From Rhodoplanes sp. (GTDB lineage: Bacteria; Pseudomonadota; Alphaproteobacteria; Rhizobiales; Xanthobacteraceae), in the NCBI RefSeq assembly GCF_013377085.1, contig NZ_JACAAX010000016.1, positions 57,824 to 121,823 on the forward strand: a stretch of DNA of 64,000 nucleotides, in the 5' to 3' direction. Positions 32,291 to 40,863 of the stretch are shown here, in pieces. The notes under the pieces were generated by a model. It had not been told where the DNA came from. It did no database searches and was given only the letters and a program-made list of their open reading frames with translations. The position numbers and the translations under genes are program-made. The first letter of the stretch is position 1; each line of letters starts with the position of its first letter.

Positions 32291-33619
32291 CTACCCGGCG
32301 GCCTGCGGCGTCGGCGAGGCGGCGGCCGCCCCCGTGCCGCCGGGCCGGCGCTTGTGGATCAGCTCGCGGATGTGGGTCACGCGGCTGCTCGCATTGTTGA
32401 AGACGTCGGCGGAGATCTGGTCGGCGACGAATTTCTCGACGAACCATTCCGACAGCTTGTCGAGCTCGTGCTCGGTGGCGTCGAGGCGCTCCGCCGCCGG
32501 GGTCCTGGCCTCCTCCAGCAGCGCCGGCAGGCGCGCCACCTGGGCCCGCAGCTCGCGGATCTGCCGGCGGTTGCGCAGCGAGCTGGCCCAGGCGGCCAGC
32601 GCCCCGAACGCGCCCGTGAACATCGAGGCGTAGTAGAGGTAGTTCATCGTCTCGTCGAGCAGGTCCGGCGTGTCGCCGTTCAGATAGGCGATGGTGCCGG
32701 GATGGGCCGGCAGCACCACGTCGCGGTCGGTCGGCGGCGCCGCGAGCTGGCCGGCCTGGGGCAGCGAGGCGGCGATATCGGTCTTGGTCGCCAAGAGGAG
32801 ACGGGTCAGCTCGCCGGCCGCGTAGTTCGAGAGCGACGCCCGCGCCACCAAGAGGACGCTCGCCGCCACCGTGGTGGCGTCGTCGGAAGGCGCCGCCGGC
32901 GAGCCGCCGAAGCTGCCCTCCGGAATGTCGATCTTCTCGTAGACCGGGAAGCGGGCCGTGATCGCCTCGGCCTCGCCGAGATCGATGAATTTCGGCGGCT
33001 TCTTGGTGGCCTTGCGGAACACCTGGACGGCGTCGGCGATCGGCCCCGGACCGATCGGACCGACGACGACGACGGCATGGACATGCTTCTTGGCGATCGC
33101 CTCGGCGAGGTCGGCAGGGGCGAGCTGGACCACCCGCTTGTTGTCGATCGCATAGTAATCGAGCAACGCGCGGGCGAGCGGATCGACAGCCCCGCCGGCC
33201 GTCACGACGCCGATGCGCTCCCCCGAAAGATCCGACACGCTGTCGGCCGAGGACGACGCCGGCACGAGAACCACGGCGAACAGCTTGCGCAGCACGAAGA
33301 TGCTGCGGCCTTCGGCGGCGTTCGGATCGTCCTGGCGGGCGACGGCGAGATCCGCCTCGCCGTTCTTCAGCGCCAGGGCGCTGGCCGCGACGCTCGGCGT
33401 TTCCACCATGTCGACACTGACCCGCGGATGGGCCTTCGCCAGCTCGCGCCGGAAGGCCGCGACGAACTTGCCGCCCTCGCCGGAGAGCGGCCCGGTCGCG
33501 ATCCGCACCACATAGGCCTTGGAGAACAGAAACGGATAGGTCCGCCAGACCATGAAGGCCGTCACGCCGAGCACGACGACGACACCGAACACCAGAGTCG
33601 GAATCAGAAACCGGGGCAC
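32291..33619 (-). CDS. TAXI-family TRAP solute-binding protein, membrane-anchored
   Basis: A 442-residue protein of the TAXI (TRAP-associated extracytoplasmic immunogenic) type. An N-terminal transmembrane anchor ('LVFGVVVVLGVTAFMVW') is followed by the binding domain: 'VVRIATGPLSGEGGKFVAAF', 'LALKNGEADLAVARQDDP' and 'LSGERIGVVTAGGAVDPLA'. After about residue 330 a second membrane span ('YYASMFTGAFGALAAWAS') and a coiled-coil tail (RRQIRELRAQVARL) appear; this membrane-anchored layout differs from soluble TAXI receptors. No TRAP permease gene is adjacent. It is the last gene of the sulfatase-locus strand block. Confidence 0.78.
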   Translation of the reverse strand: MPRFLIPTLVFGVVVVLGVTAFMVWRTYPFLFSKAYVVRIATGPLSGEGGKFVAAFRRELAKAHPRVSVDMVETPSVAASALALKNGEADLAVARQDDPNAAEGRSIFVLRKLFAVVLVPASSSADSVSDLSGERIGVVTAGGAVDPLARALLDYYAIDNKRVVQLAPADLAEAIAKKHVHAVVVVGPIGPGPIADAVQVFRKATKKPPKFIDLGEAEAITARFPVYEKIDIPEGSFGGSPAAPSDDATTVAASVLLVARASLSNYAAGELTRLLLATKTDIAASLPQAGQLAAPPTDRDVVLPAHPGTIAYLNGDTPDLLDETMNYLYYASMFTGAFGALAAWASSLRNRRQIRELRAQVARLPALLEEARTPAAERLDATEHELDKLSEWFVEKFVADQISADVFNNASSRVTHIRELIHKRRPGGTGAAAASPTPQAAG

Positions 33620-33658
33620 GTCATCCTCCGCGCCGGGACATCATGGTCGTCCGGTCGC

Positions 33659-33679
33659 AGCGGCGGCGACGCCGCCGCT
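33659..33679 (-). terminator. Perfect GC hairpin between two minus-strand genes
   Basis: AGCGGCGGC-gac-GCCGCCGCT, 9-bp stem, 3-base loop. It is followed upstream at 33717-33744 by two tandem copies of GACGACTCAGCGGC. It lies between the stop of the gene at 33737 and the start of the TAXI gene. No T-run, so attenuator or partial terminator is only possible. Confidence 0.35.
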
Positions 33680-33736
33680 GCGCCGAGACGAGCTCTCGGC
33701 TGGACTGGTCCGCGCCGACGACTCAGCGGCGACGAC

Positions 33737-34087
33737 TCAGCGGCGACGGCGCGCCGGCGGCGGCGGCGGCTCCATCGGGCGCTGCCAGATGGTGCCCCTG
33801 TCGAACTGGATCGTCATGCCGTCGGGCGAGTAGACGGCGCCCTGCCAGGCCCCCGCGACCCAGATCCGACCCGGAGACTGGACCCAGCCCGTCGACGCGA
33901 CGCCGCCGTCGTTGACGACGTTGAGCTGCGTTCCGTACTGGGTGATGAAGGCCATGCTGCCGATCGGGCCGAGGCAGTTGGCGACGCATTGCCAACGCCC
34001 GTTCAGATCGACGCCCTGCACCTGCGCCGAGGCGCCGCCGGCGACCACGGTGGCGATCAAGGCACCCAGAACCACGCGCATTCTCAT
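33737..34087 (-). CDS. Small exported protein of unknown function
   Basis: A 116-residue protein with a signal peptide ('VVLGALIATVVAGGASAQV'). The mature part begins 'DLNGRWQCVANCLGP', with a Cys pair, and has a repetitive Trp/Gly beta pattern ('GWVQSPGRIWVAGAWQGAVY'), suggesting a small beta barrel or lipocalin-like fold. The tail is Pro/Arg-rich. It lies between the first sulfatase gene and the TAXI gene on the same strand and may belong to their operon. Confidence 0.6.
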   Translation of the reverse strand: MRMRVVLGALIATVVAGGASAQVQGVDLNGRWQCVANCLGPIGSMAFITQYGTQLNVVNDGGVASTGWVQSPGRIWVAGAWQGAVYSPDGMTIQFDRGTIWQRPMEPPPPPARRRR

Positions 34088-34180
34088 GCTCTTCTCCCTG
34101 TTGGACCTTCGTCGGCGACGGCCGCCGTGGCTCGGGTGCCGCCGCCATGCACGTTTGGTGAGGCCCGGACTGCCCCCGGG

Positions 34181-36718
34181 TCAGCGCGAACCGTCGACCG
34201 CGGTGGCCTGGGCGCTCTCGAGCTTCTTGATGTCCTCGGCCGACAGCGTCGGCCGGTCCACCTTGATGGTCAGCCTGTTCAGCTTGGCAGTCAACGGGAA
34301 CGGCGGTCGGTAGTCGGCATCGTTGACGCCGGTCAGCGTGTCCGAGCCGATGTCGAAGGATTCGTCCCACTGCAGGATCATCGGCAGGGTGCGCGGCATG
34401 GCGACGGTCTGCACCGCCTTGCCGTCCACCTTCAGCGTGCCGGTGCCGGGCCGGCCGACGCCGCTGAAGCTGTTGAACGCCAGCGTGCCGGCGCCGAGCC
34501 CGTCGTACTTGAAGTCGAACTCCAGCGTGTGGCGGCCGGGCGTGAGCACGTCCGGCCCCTCCCACCTCACCCGCTCGAGGTCGACCAGGTTCCACAGGAA
34601 CACCGGCTTGCCCTGCTTGAGATAGAAGCCGTAGCCGGCGAAGCGCCCGCCGGAGGTGAGGATCATGCCCTCGGCGCCGCCGGACGGCACCTCGATGTCG
34701 GCCGTGATGGTGTAGGACGTGTTCAAGAGCAGCGGCGAGTCGCCCTGCGGCAGCCCGGTCATCGGCCGCGTATAGACGAACTCGGTGCGTCCGGCCGTTA
34801 TGTTCGGGCGCGGCGCGACGATGCGGGCGGCCACCGACGCGTCCAGCGGGAAGACCTGGTGCTTCTTCGCCTCGGCGACGAACATGTCCTTCAGCTCTTT
34901 GACCTTCTGGGGATTCTTCGCAGCCAGGTCGGTGGTCTGGTTGAAGTCGGTCTTGAGATCGTAGAGCTGCAGCACCTGGTTGTTCAGCGGGTCCGGGTTC
35001 GCCGCCCCGAACGCCTCCCACGGCGCACGGTTGACCTTGGTGCTGAGGAACCAGCCGTCGTTGTAGAGCGCCCACTGGCCCATCATCTCGAAGTACTGGG
35101 TCTTGTGCCGCGACGCCACCTTGGCGTTCTTGGCATCGAACGTGTAGGCGAAGCTGGTGCCTTCGATCGGCGCCTGCTTGATGCCGTCGACCGTGTCGGG
35201 GGCGCGGATGCCGGCGGCCTCGAGGATGGTCGGCACCACGTCGATGACGTGGACGAACTGCTCGCGCAGGCTCCCCTTGTCCTTGATGCGGGCCGGCCAC
35301 GACACCACCATGTTCTGGTTGATGCCACCGAGCTGCGAGGCGTTCTGCTTGAACCACGGGAACGGCGTGTCGAAGGCCCACGACCAGCCGGCCGACATGT
35401 GGTTGTAGGTCTGCTCGGTGCCCCAGACGTCGTAGAACTTCATCTGCACGTCGACGGGCAGCGCGTTCAGGCCGTTGAAGAACGCCACCTCGTTGGGCGT
35501 GCCCATCGGGCCGCCCTCGGCGCTGGTGCCGTTGTCGCCGTTGATGTAGATGATCAGCGTGTTGTCGAGCCGGCCCATGTCCTCGAAGGCCTGGATCACG
35601 CGGCCGATCTCGTGGTCGTTGTAGGCCGCATAGGCGGCGAAGATCTCGACTTGGCGGATGAACAGCTTCTTCTCGTCCGCCGAGAGCGTGTCCCACTCCT
35701 TCAGCACCTCCTTCGGCCACGGCGGCAGCTTGGCGTCCTTGGGGATGACGCCGAGCTTCTTCTGGTTCTCGAAGATGGTCTCGCGCAGCTTGTTCCAGCC
35801 CTCGTCGAACAGCTTCATCTTGCTGATCTTGTCCACCCACTCCTTGGTCGGGTGGTGCGGCGCGTGGGTGGCGCCGGGCGCGTACTTGATGAACAGCGGC
35901 TTGCTCGGCTGGATCTGGTGCATCCGGTTCATGTAGTCGATGGCGTCGTCCGCCATGCCGGTGACCAGGTTCCAGGTGCCGGGCGGCTTGCCCTCGAACG
36001 GAAAGATCTGCGTCGTGTTGCGGAACAGGTTGGGCTGCCACTGGTTGGCGTCGCCGCCGACGAAGCCGTAGAAGTACTCGAAGCCCATGCCGGTCGGCCA
36101 CTGGTCGAACGGCCCGACCTGGCTGGCCGCGAAGGCCGGCGTGTTGTGGTCCTTGCCGAACCACGAGGTCGCGTAGCCGTTGTCGAGCAGGATGCGGCCG
36201 ATGGTGGCCTTGTCGCGCGCGATGATGCTGTTGTAGCCGGGGAAGCCGGTCGACTGCTCGGAGATGACGCCGAAGCCGGCCGAGTGATGGTTGCGCCCGG
36301 TGATCAGCGCGGCACGCGTCGGCGAGCACAGGGCGGTGGAGAACACCCGGTTGTAGCGCAGGCCTTCGTTGGCGATGCGGTCCATGGTCGGCGTCGGGAT
36401 GACGCCGCCGAACGTCGACGGCACGCCAAAGCCGGCGTCGTCGGTGATGATCAGCAGGACGTTCGGCGCGTCCTTGGGCGGCACCACCCGCGGCGCCCAC
36501 CAGGGCTTCGACGTCAGGGCGTCGTTCTTGATCACACCGCCGAACTTCGGGTCGGGAGGCGGGAGCTGCTGTCCGCCGATGCTGGTCGTGGCGCCGGGCG
36601 AACCCGGGGTGCCGGTGACCTGCTGAGCGGCGGCGGGCCCGAGCGACCAGCAGGCGGACATCAGCAGGGCCGCCGCAAACATGGGCGAAACACCGCGAGA
36701 TGACGATTGCGACATCAT
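34181..36718 (-). CDS. Exported arylsulfatase, CxPxR type (paralogue 1)
   Basis: An 845-residue type I sulfatase hydrolysing sulfate esters in the periplasm or outside. The signal peptide is at residues 8-31. The formylglycine site is Cys131 in 'TALCSPTRAALITGRNHH'; metal ligands sit in 'NVLLIITDDAGFG' and 'IYINGDNGTS'. The last 200 residues form a beta-rich domain ('RHTLEFDFKYDGLGAGT') beyond the usual sulfatase fold, making it longer than average. The ATG at 36716-36718 has GGAGG eight bases upstream; 36733 is a poorer choice. It shares N-terminus and layout with the sulfatase at 37157-39619, so the two are tandem duplicates. Maturation probably depends on the radical SAM enzyme at 42596-43873. 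Confidence 0.92.
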   Translation of the reverse strand: MMSQSSSRGVSPMFAAALLMSACWSLGPAAAQQVTGTPGSPGATTSIGGQQLPPPDPKFGGVIKNDALTSKPWWAPRVVPPKDAPNVLLIITDDAGFGVPSTFGGVIPTPTMDRIANEGLRYNRVFSTALCSPTRAALITGRNHHSAGFGVISEQSTGFPGYNSIIARDKATIGRILLDNGYATSWFGKDHNTPAFAASQVGPFDQWPTGMGFEYFYGFVGGDANQWQPNLFRNTTQIFPFEGKPPGTWNLVTGMADDAIDYMNRMHQIQPSKPLFIKYAPGATHAPHHPTKEWVDKISKMKLFDEGWNKLRETIFENQKKLGVIPKDAKLPPWPKEVLKEWDTLSADEKKLFIRQVEIFAAYAAYNDHEIGRVIQAFEDMGRLDNTLIIYINGDNGTSAEGGPMGTPNEVAFFNGLNALPVDVQMKFYDVWGTEQTYNHMSAGWSWAFDTPFPWFKQNASQLGGINQNMVVSWPARIKDKGSLREQFVHVIDVVPTILEAAGIRAPDTVDGIKQAPIEGTSFAYTFDAKNAKVASRHKTQYFEMMGQWALYNDGWFLSTKVNRAPWEAFGAANPDPLNNQVLQLYDLKTDFNQTTDLAAKNPQKVKELKDMFVAEAKKHQVFPLDASVAARIVAPRPNITAGRTEFVYTRPMTGLPQGDSPLLLNTSYTITADIEVPSGGAEGMILTSGGRFAGYGFYLKQGKPVFLWNLVDLERVRWEGPDVLTPGRHTLEFDFKYDGLGAGTLAFNSFSGVGRPGTGTLKVDGKAVQTVAMPRTLPMILQWDESFDIGSDTLTGVNDADYRPPFPLTAKLNRLTIKVDRPTLSAEDIKKLESAQATAVDGSR

Positions 36719-36747
36719 CGAAAGAACCTCCATGAACTGGCTTCCGA

Positions 36748-37102
36748 TCATTTGGGCACGGAACGGGTGTCGCCCTCGGTCGATCGGTCGAGGGCGAGCG
36801 TTGCCGATAACGCCGCATGGATCGCCACCGCAGGCCACAGGAACACTCCCGTCGATTCGGCCGTCAGCCCGACCCAGGCGAGATACAGCGCCACGCCGGC
36901 GCTGTAGGTGAGCATGCCGACACGCGGCGGCCCCGGCCAGCAGGCGATCCCCAATCCGAGAAGCGCGATGCCGGTCACACGCGCCACGACCGCTTCCACC
37001 CCGGACAACCGCACACCGAGCAGCATCTCGCCGACGAACACCGGCACGACCAGCAGGGGCCAGACCGGTGATCGCCTCTCCGACTGCGACGAGCTTCAGC
37101 AT
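36748..37102 (-). pseudogene. Small four-helix membrane protein gene broken by a 1-base frameshift
   Basis: From the ATG at 37100-37102 the frame reads MLKLVAVGEAITGLA and then becomes non-coding. From 37055 downward another frame continues with LLVVPVFVGEMLLGVRLSG, then 'VARVTGIALLGLGIACWPGP' and 'MLTYSAGVALYLAWVGL', so the whole makes a normal small membrane protein. Removing one base from the run of four G at 37056-37059 restores a single frame of about 118 residues. It is either a genuine slippage mutation or a sequencing error. Similar proteins are common beside arylsulfatases, as far as I recall. Function unknown. Confidence 0.75.
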
Positions 37103-37156
37103 CCCTGCCACGCCTTTGGTCGCACTGCAGCTTGCATTCGCGGAAGGCGACGGCAC

Positions 37157-39619
37157 CTAGCGGCGTCCGGCACTCTGCTCCGGCTCGAGTTTGACGGTCA
37201 GCTTGTCGATCCTGCCGGTGAACTTGAACGGCACATCGTAGCGATACTCGATGAGCGCCAACGGCGTGCGGGTGTCCTCTCCGACGTCGAAGGTCTCGTC
37301 CTCCGGGAACGTGATCGGCGTCGTGTGCTTGATGGTCTTCTTGTCGACCTCCTTGCCGTCGACGGAGAGCACGCCGGTGCCACCCTTGCCCAGACCCGGC
37401 GCGTCCGGCTTGAAGTCGAACACAATCGTGTGCTTGCCGGCGCTCAATTCTGGCCCCTCCCAGACGGTGCGCTCGAGGTCGAGCAGGTTATAGAGAAACA
37501 CCACCCGGCCCCGATTGAAGCCGAACTCGCCCTTGCTCAGAAGCAGGCCGTAACCGCCGAAGCGCCCGCCCTGGGTGACGATCATGCCTTCGGCGCCGCC
37601 GTCCGGAATCGTGACCTCGGCTGTGATGGTGTAGGCCTTGTCCAGGATTCTCGGCGCACCGCTCTGCGGCACGCCGGTCAGCCCGCCCCGATACGTGAAT
37701 TCCGTTCGTCCCGCCGTCAGGCTTGGCCGCGGCGTGTTCCAGCGGGCGAGCGTCGAGTTGTCGAGCGGCAACACGTTGTACTTCTTCGCCTCCGCGTAGA
37801 AGACGTCCTGCATCTGCTTGAGCTTGTCCGGCATGCGGGCAGCGAGGTCGTTGGACTGGGTGGGATCCTCCTGGACGTTGTAGAGCTCCCACTTGTAGCC
37901 GGAGATGACATCCGGCGGCGTGGCGCTGCTCAGCTCCCACGGGAGGGTCACTGGGGTCGTACACGCCACCCAGCCGTCGCGATAGATGGCGCGATTACCG
38001 AGCATCTCGAAGTATTGCGTGGTGTGCCGCGTGGGCGCAGTGGCGTTCGCCTTGTTCCACGTGTACGCCATGCTCACACCTTCTATCGGGTGCTGCTTGA
38101 TGCCGTTGATCGTGTCGGGCGCCGGAATGCCGGCGGCTTCGAGGATGGTCGGCACGATATCGATGACGTGGTGAAACTGACGGCGGATGCCACCCGCATC
38201 GGTGATGTGGCCGGGCCAGGACATGGCGACGCCCTGGGCCGTCCCGCCGAAATGCGACGCCACCTGCTTCATCCACTTGAACGGCGTGCTCATCGCCCAC
38301 GCCCAACCAGCCGAAAAGTGCGGGAAGGTCCGCTCGGAGCCCCAGAACGGATACCAGAGGAACTGGTCCTTCACCGGCACGGCGACACCGTTGAAGGTGG
38401 TGAACTCGTTCGGCGTGCCGTTGATCATGCCTTCCGCGCTCGCGCCGTTGTCGCCGCTGATGTAAATGATCAGCGTGTTGTTGAGTTCGCCCATCTCCTC
38501 GACTGCCTGGATCACCCGGCCGATCTCGTGGTCCGTGTAGGCGAGATAGGCGCCGTACACGTCCATCTGTCTGGTGAAGAGCTTTTTCTCTTCCCAGCCG
38601 AGCGAGTCCCATTCCGGCAATTCCTTCGGCCACGGCGTCAACGTCGCGTTTTCGGGCATGATGCCGAGCCGCTTCTGGTTGGCGAAGATTTTCTCGCGAA
38701 TCTTGTTCCAGCCCTCGTCGAAGAGGTGCATGTCGCTGATCTTCTTGATCCACTCCGGCGTCGGGTGATGTGGCGCGTGCGTGCCGCCCGGAACGTAATA
38801 GACGAAGAACGGCTTGTCCGGCGCGATCTCCTTGAGCCCTTTCACGTGCTGGATCGCCTCGTCGGCCATGGCCGTGGTGAGGTTCCATCCTGGATTGCCC
38901 TGGAAGGGGTAGATGGCCGTCGTGTTGCGGAACAGGTTCGGTTGCCACTGGCTGGCGTCGCCGCCGACGAAGCCGTAGAAATAATCGAAGCCCATCCCGG
39001 TCGGCCATTGATCGAACGGTCCGGCCTGGGTCGCCTGGTAGAACGGCGTGTTGTGGTCCTTGCCGAACCACGAGGTCGCATATCCGTTCTCCTTCAGGAT
39101 GGTGCCGACGGTTCCCTTCTCGATCGGGATGATCGAGTCGTAGCCGGGAAAGCCGGTTGCGATTTCGCCCACCACTCCGAAACCAACGGAATGGTGGTTG
39201 CGGCCCGTGATAATCGCCGCCCGCGTCGGTGAACACAGCGAGGTCGAGTGAAAATTCGTGTAGCGCAGCCCCTCGCGCGCGATGCGGTCGAGCGCCGGTG
39301 TCGGAACAACACCACCGAACGTACTCGGCGCGCCGAAGCCGGCATCGTCGGTCATGATCAGCAGCACGTTAGGAGCGCCTTTCGGCGGCACCACGCGCGG
39401 CGCCCACCAGGGAGTCGACTCGGAAGCTTTTTCCTTGATCACGCCGCCGAAGGGCGGGTCGGGCGGCGGGAGCTGCTGACCGGTGATCGTCGTCGTGGCA
39501 CCGGGCGAGCCCGGCGTGCCGGTGACCTGCTGAGCCGCTGCGGGCAGAGCGATCCAGCTCGCGCCAAGCAGCAACCCGGCGACGAGCCCGACTCGTGAAA
39601 CCTTGGTCTGGGATGTCAT
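37157..39619 (-). CDS. Exported arylsulfatase, CxPxR type (paralogue 2)
   Basis: An 820-residue sulfatase closely similar to the one at 34181-36718. The signal peptide covers residues 9-29. After it comes the shared motif 'QQVTGTPGSPGATTTITGQQ'. The modified Cys129 lies in 'SLCSPTRAAIITGRNHH', metal ligands in 'LLIMTDDAGFG' and 'IYISGDNGAS', and a C-terminal beta domain includes 'KHTIVFDFKPDAPGLGKGG'. The start ATG (39617-39619) leads straight into the signal sequence. Divergence across the length, not only at termini, indicates an old duplication and perhaps different sulfate esters. Confidence 0.92.
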   Translation of the reverse strand: MTSQTKVSRVGLVAGLLLGASWIALPAAAQQVTGTPGSPGATTTITGQQLPPPDPPFGGVIKEKASESTPWWAPRVVPPKGAPNVLLIMTDDAGFGAPSTFGGVVPTPALDRIAREGLRYTNFHSTSLCSPTRAAIITGRNHHSVGFGVVGEIATGFPGYDSIIPIEKGTVGTILKENGYATSWFGKDHNTPFYQATQAGPFDQWPTGMGFDYFYGFVGGDASQWQPNLFRNTTAIYPFQGNPGWNLTTAMADEAIQHVKGLKEIAPDKPFFVYYVPGGTHAPHHPTPEWIKKISDMHLFDEGWNKIREKIFANQKRLGIMPENATLTPWPKELPEWDSLGWEEKKLFTRQMDVYGAYLAYTDHEIGRVIQAVEEMGELNNTLIIYISGDNGASAEGMINGTPNEFTTFNGVAVPVKDQFLWYPFWGSERTFPHFSAGWAWAMSTPFKWMKQVASHFGGTAQGVAMSWPGHITDAGGIRRQFHHVIDIVPTILEAAGIPAPDTINGIKQHPIEGVSMAYTWNKANATAPTRHTTQYFEMLGNRAIYRDGWVACTTPVTLPWELSSATPPDVISGYKWELYNVQEDPTQSNDLAARMPDKLKQMQDVFYAEAKKYNVLPLDNSTLARWNTPRPSLTAGRTEFTYRGGLTGVPQSGAPRILDKAYTITAEVTIPDGGAEGMIVTQGGRFGGYGLLLSKGEFGFNRGRVVFLYNLLDLERTVWEGPELSAGKHTIVFDFKPDAPGLGKGGTGVLSVDGKEVDKKTIKHTTPITFPEDETFDVGEDTRTPLALIEYRYDVPFKFTGRIDKLTVKLEPEQSAGRR

Positions 39620-39651
39620 CGCGGAACGCCTCCGTTATCGATGCTTCGTCG

Positions 39652-40725
39652 TCAGTCGAACGCAAATACGCGTCGCCAGTCGTCCTTCATGCTGATCACG
39701 ACCCAGCCCTGCCGGGTCGCCGCGTCGAGCAATGTCTGTGGGAAGGTGCCGACCTTGCTGTCGGGCAGGCCCTTGGCGGGCCCGTAGGCATATTCGCGCC
39801 CGGCGTCGTCGTGCAGGACGATCAACGACAGGCGGGCGCCGCCGCCGGCCTTGGTGTATTCCAGCATCTCGCGATCGCCCGTCGAGTTGCCGAAGGCGAC
39901 GACGGGCCGGCGCCCGATCATCAGTTGAATGCCTTCCACCTTGCCGGCGTTGTTGTCGTTGAGCAGGATCCTCGGTTCCCGGGTCAGGAACGGTTTGCCC
40001 GCCTTGTCGTAGCCGAACTTGGTCCCGCCCGCGGTGCCGACCACCTGCTCGGGCGGGATGCCGTAGAGGCGCTCGGCATAGGTGCGGACGAAATCCTGGC
40101 CGCCGCCGGTGACGATGAAAGTCTTGTAGCCGTTGTCCCGCAGATATTTCAGAACCTCGAGCATCGGCTGATAGGCGAGGTCCGTGTAGGGGCGGTTCCA
40201 GCGCGGATGCCGGGCCATTTCCATCCACCGGGTCGCCTCGGCCTTGAAGTCGTCGACGCTCATGCCGGTGAGGGTGGCGGCGAGGATCTTGTGCAGATCC
40301 GGCAGCGACAGCTTCGCCATCGCGGCGCGATCGCCCGACAGCACCGTCCTGAACGGCTCCAGCTTCGCCAGCTCCGGCTTCGCCTTCACGACCGCCGGCA
40401 CCCGCTCCAGACAGTAGACGACCTGGGTGTAGAGCGGCTGCTCGACCCACAGCGTTCCGTCCTGATCGAAGGTGGCGATGCGTTCCGCCGGCGGCACGTA
40501 GCTCGGATGCGCCGTGTCGGTGGTGGTGCGCACGAAATCCACGATGGCGCGTTTCGCCGCGCCGTCGGTCCAGGACGGCAGCGGGTCGGCCGCGGTCGCC
40601 GGCTGCGCGATGACCGCGGTCGACGACAGTCCCGGGGCGATCGACACGGCGGCCATCGACGCGGTGGCCATCGTGGCGAGCAGCGCGCGCCGACTGACTT
40701 CGGGATTCACACGGGCTCGCGTCAT
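39652..40725 (-). CDS. Exported HAD-family phosphatase
   Basis: A 357-residue HAD hydrolase. Motif I is 'IATFDQDGTLW' (Asp87, Asp89), motif II 'FIVTGGGQDF', and motif IV 'VVAFGNSTGDREML'. The N-terminus resembles a twin-arginine leader ('EVSRRALLATMATASMAAV'), so the enzyme is likely periplasmic, which is uncommon for HAD proteins but typical of those next to sulfatases. The ATG at 40723-40725 was chosen over the longer frame. It is 32 bases upstream of the second sulfatase gene and in the same operon. It may remove phosphate from the same substrate or an intermediate. Confidence 0.85.
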   Translation of the reverse strand: MTRARVNPEVSRRALLATMATASMAAVSIAPGLSSTAVIAQPATAADPLPSWTDGAAKRAIVDFVRTTTDTAHPSYVPPAERIATFDQDGTLWVEQPLYTQVVYCLERVPAVVKAKPELAKLEPFRTVLSGDRAAMAKLSLPDLHKILAATLTGMSVDDFKAEATRWMEMARHPRWNRPYTDLAYQPMLEVLKYLRDNGYKTFIVTGGGQDFVRTYAERLYGIPPEQVVGTAGGTKFGYDKAGKPFLTREPRILLNDNNAGKVEGIQLMIGRRPVVAFGNSTGDREMLEYTKAGGGARLSLIVLHDDAGREYAYGPAKGLPDSKVGTFPQTLLDAATRQGWVVISMKDDWRRVFAFD

Positions 40726-40863
40726 GATCGGATCCCTTCGGCGTCGCACGGTCCGCAGGGCATTCCCAGGACCGGCGATGCCGTCATCTCGAACGGCGCC
40801 CTGCGAGAGGGCCGGGCGGACGGCCTGCCGGAGCAGGCCGTCCACCACGACGTTTCGGTCAGC

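Noticed and set aside
32354..36703. 1449-codon plus-strand ORF opposite the TAXI and first sulfatase genes
   Set aside because: Translation is repetitive His/Arg/Gly/Val/Glu text mirroring the true minus-strand codons; no domain, and the opposite strand has full family matches.
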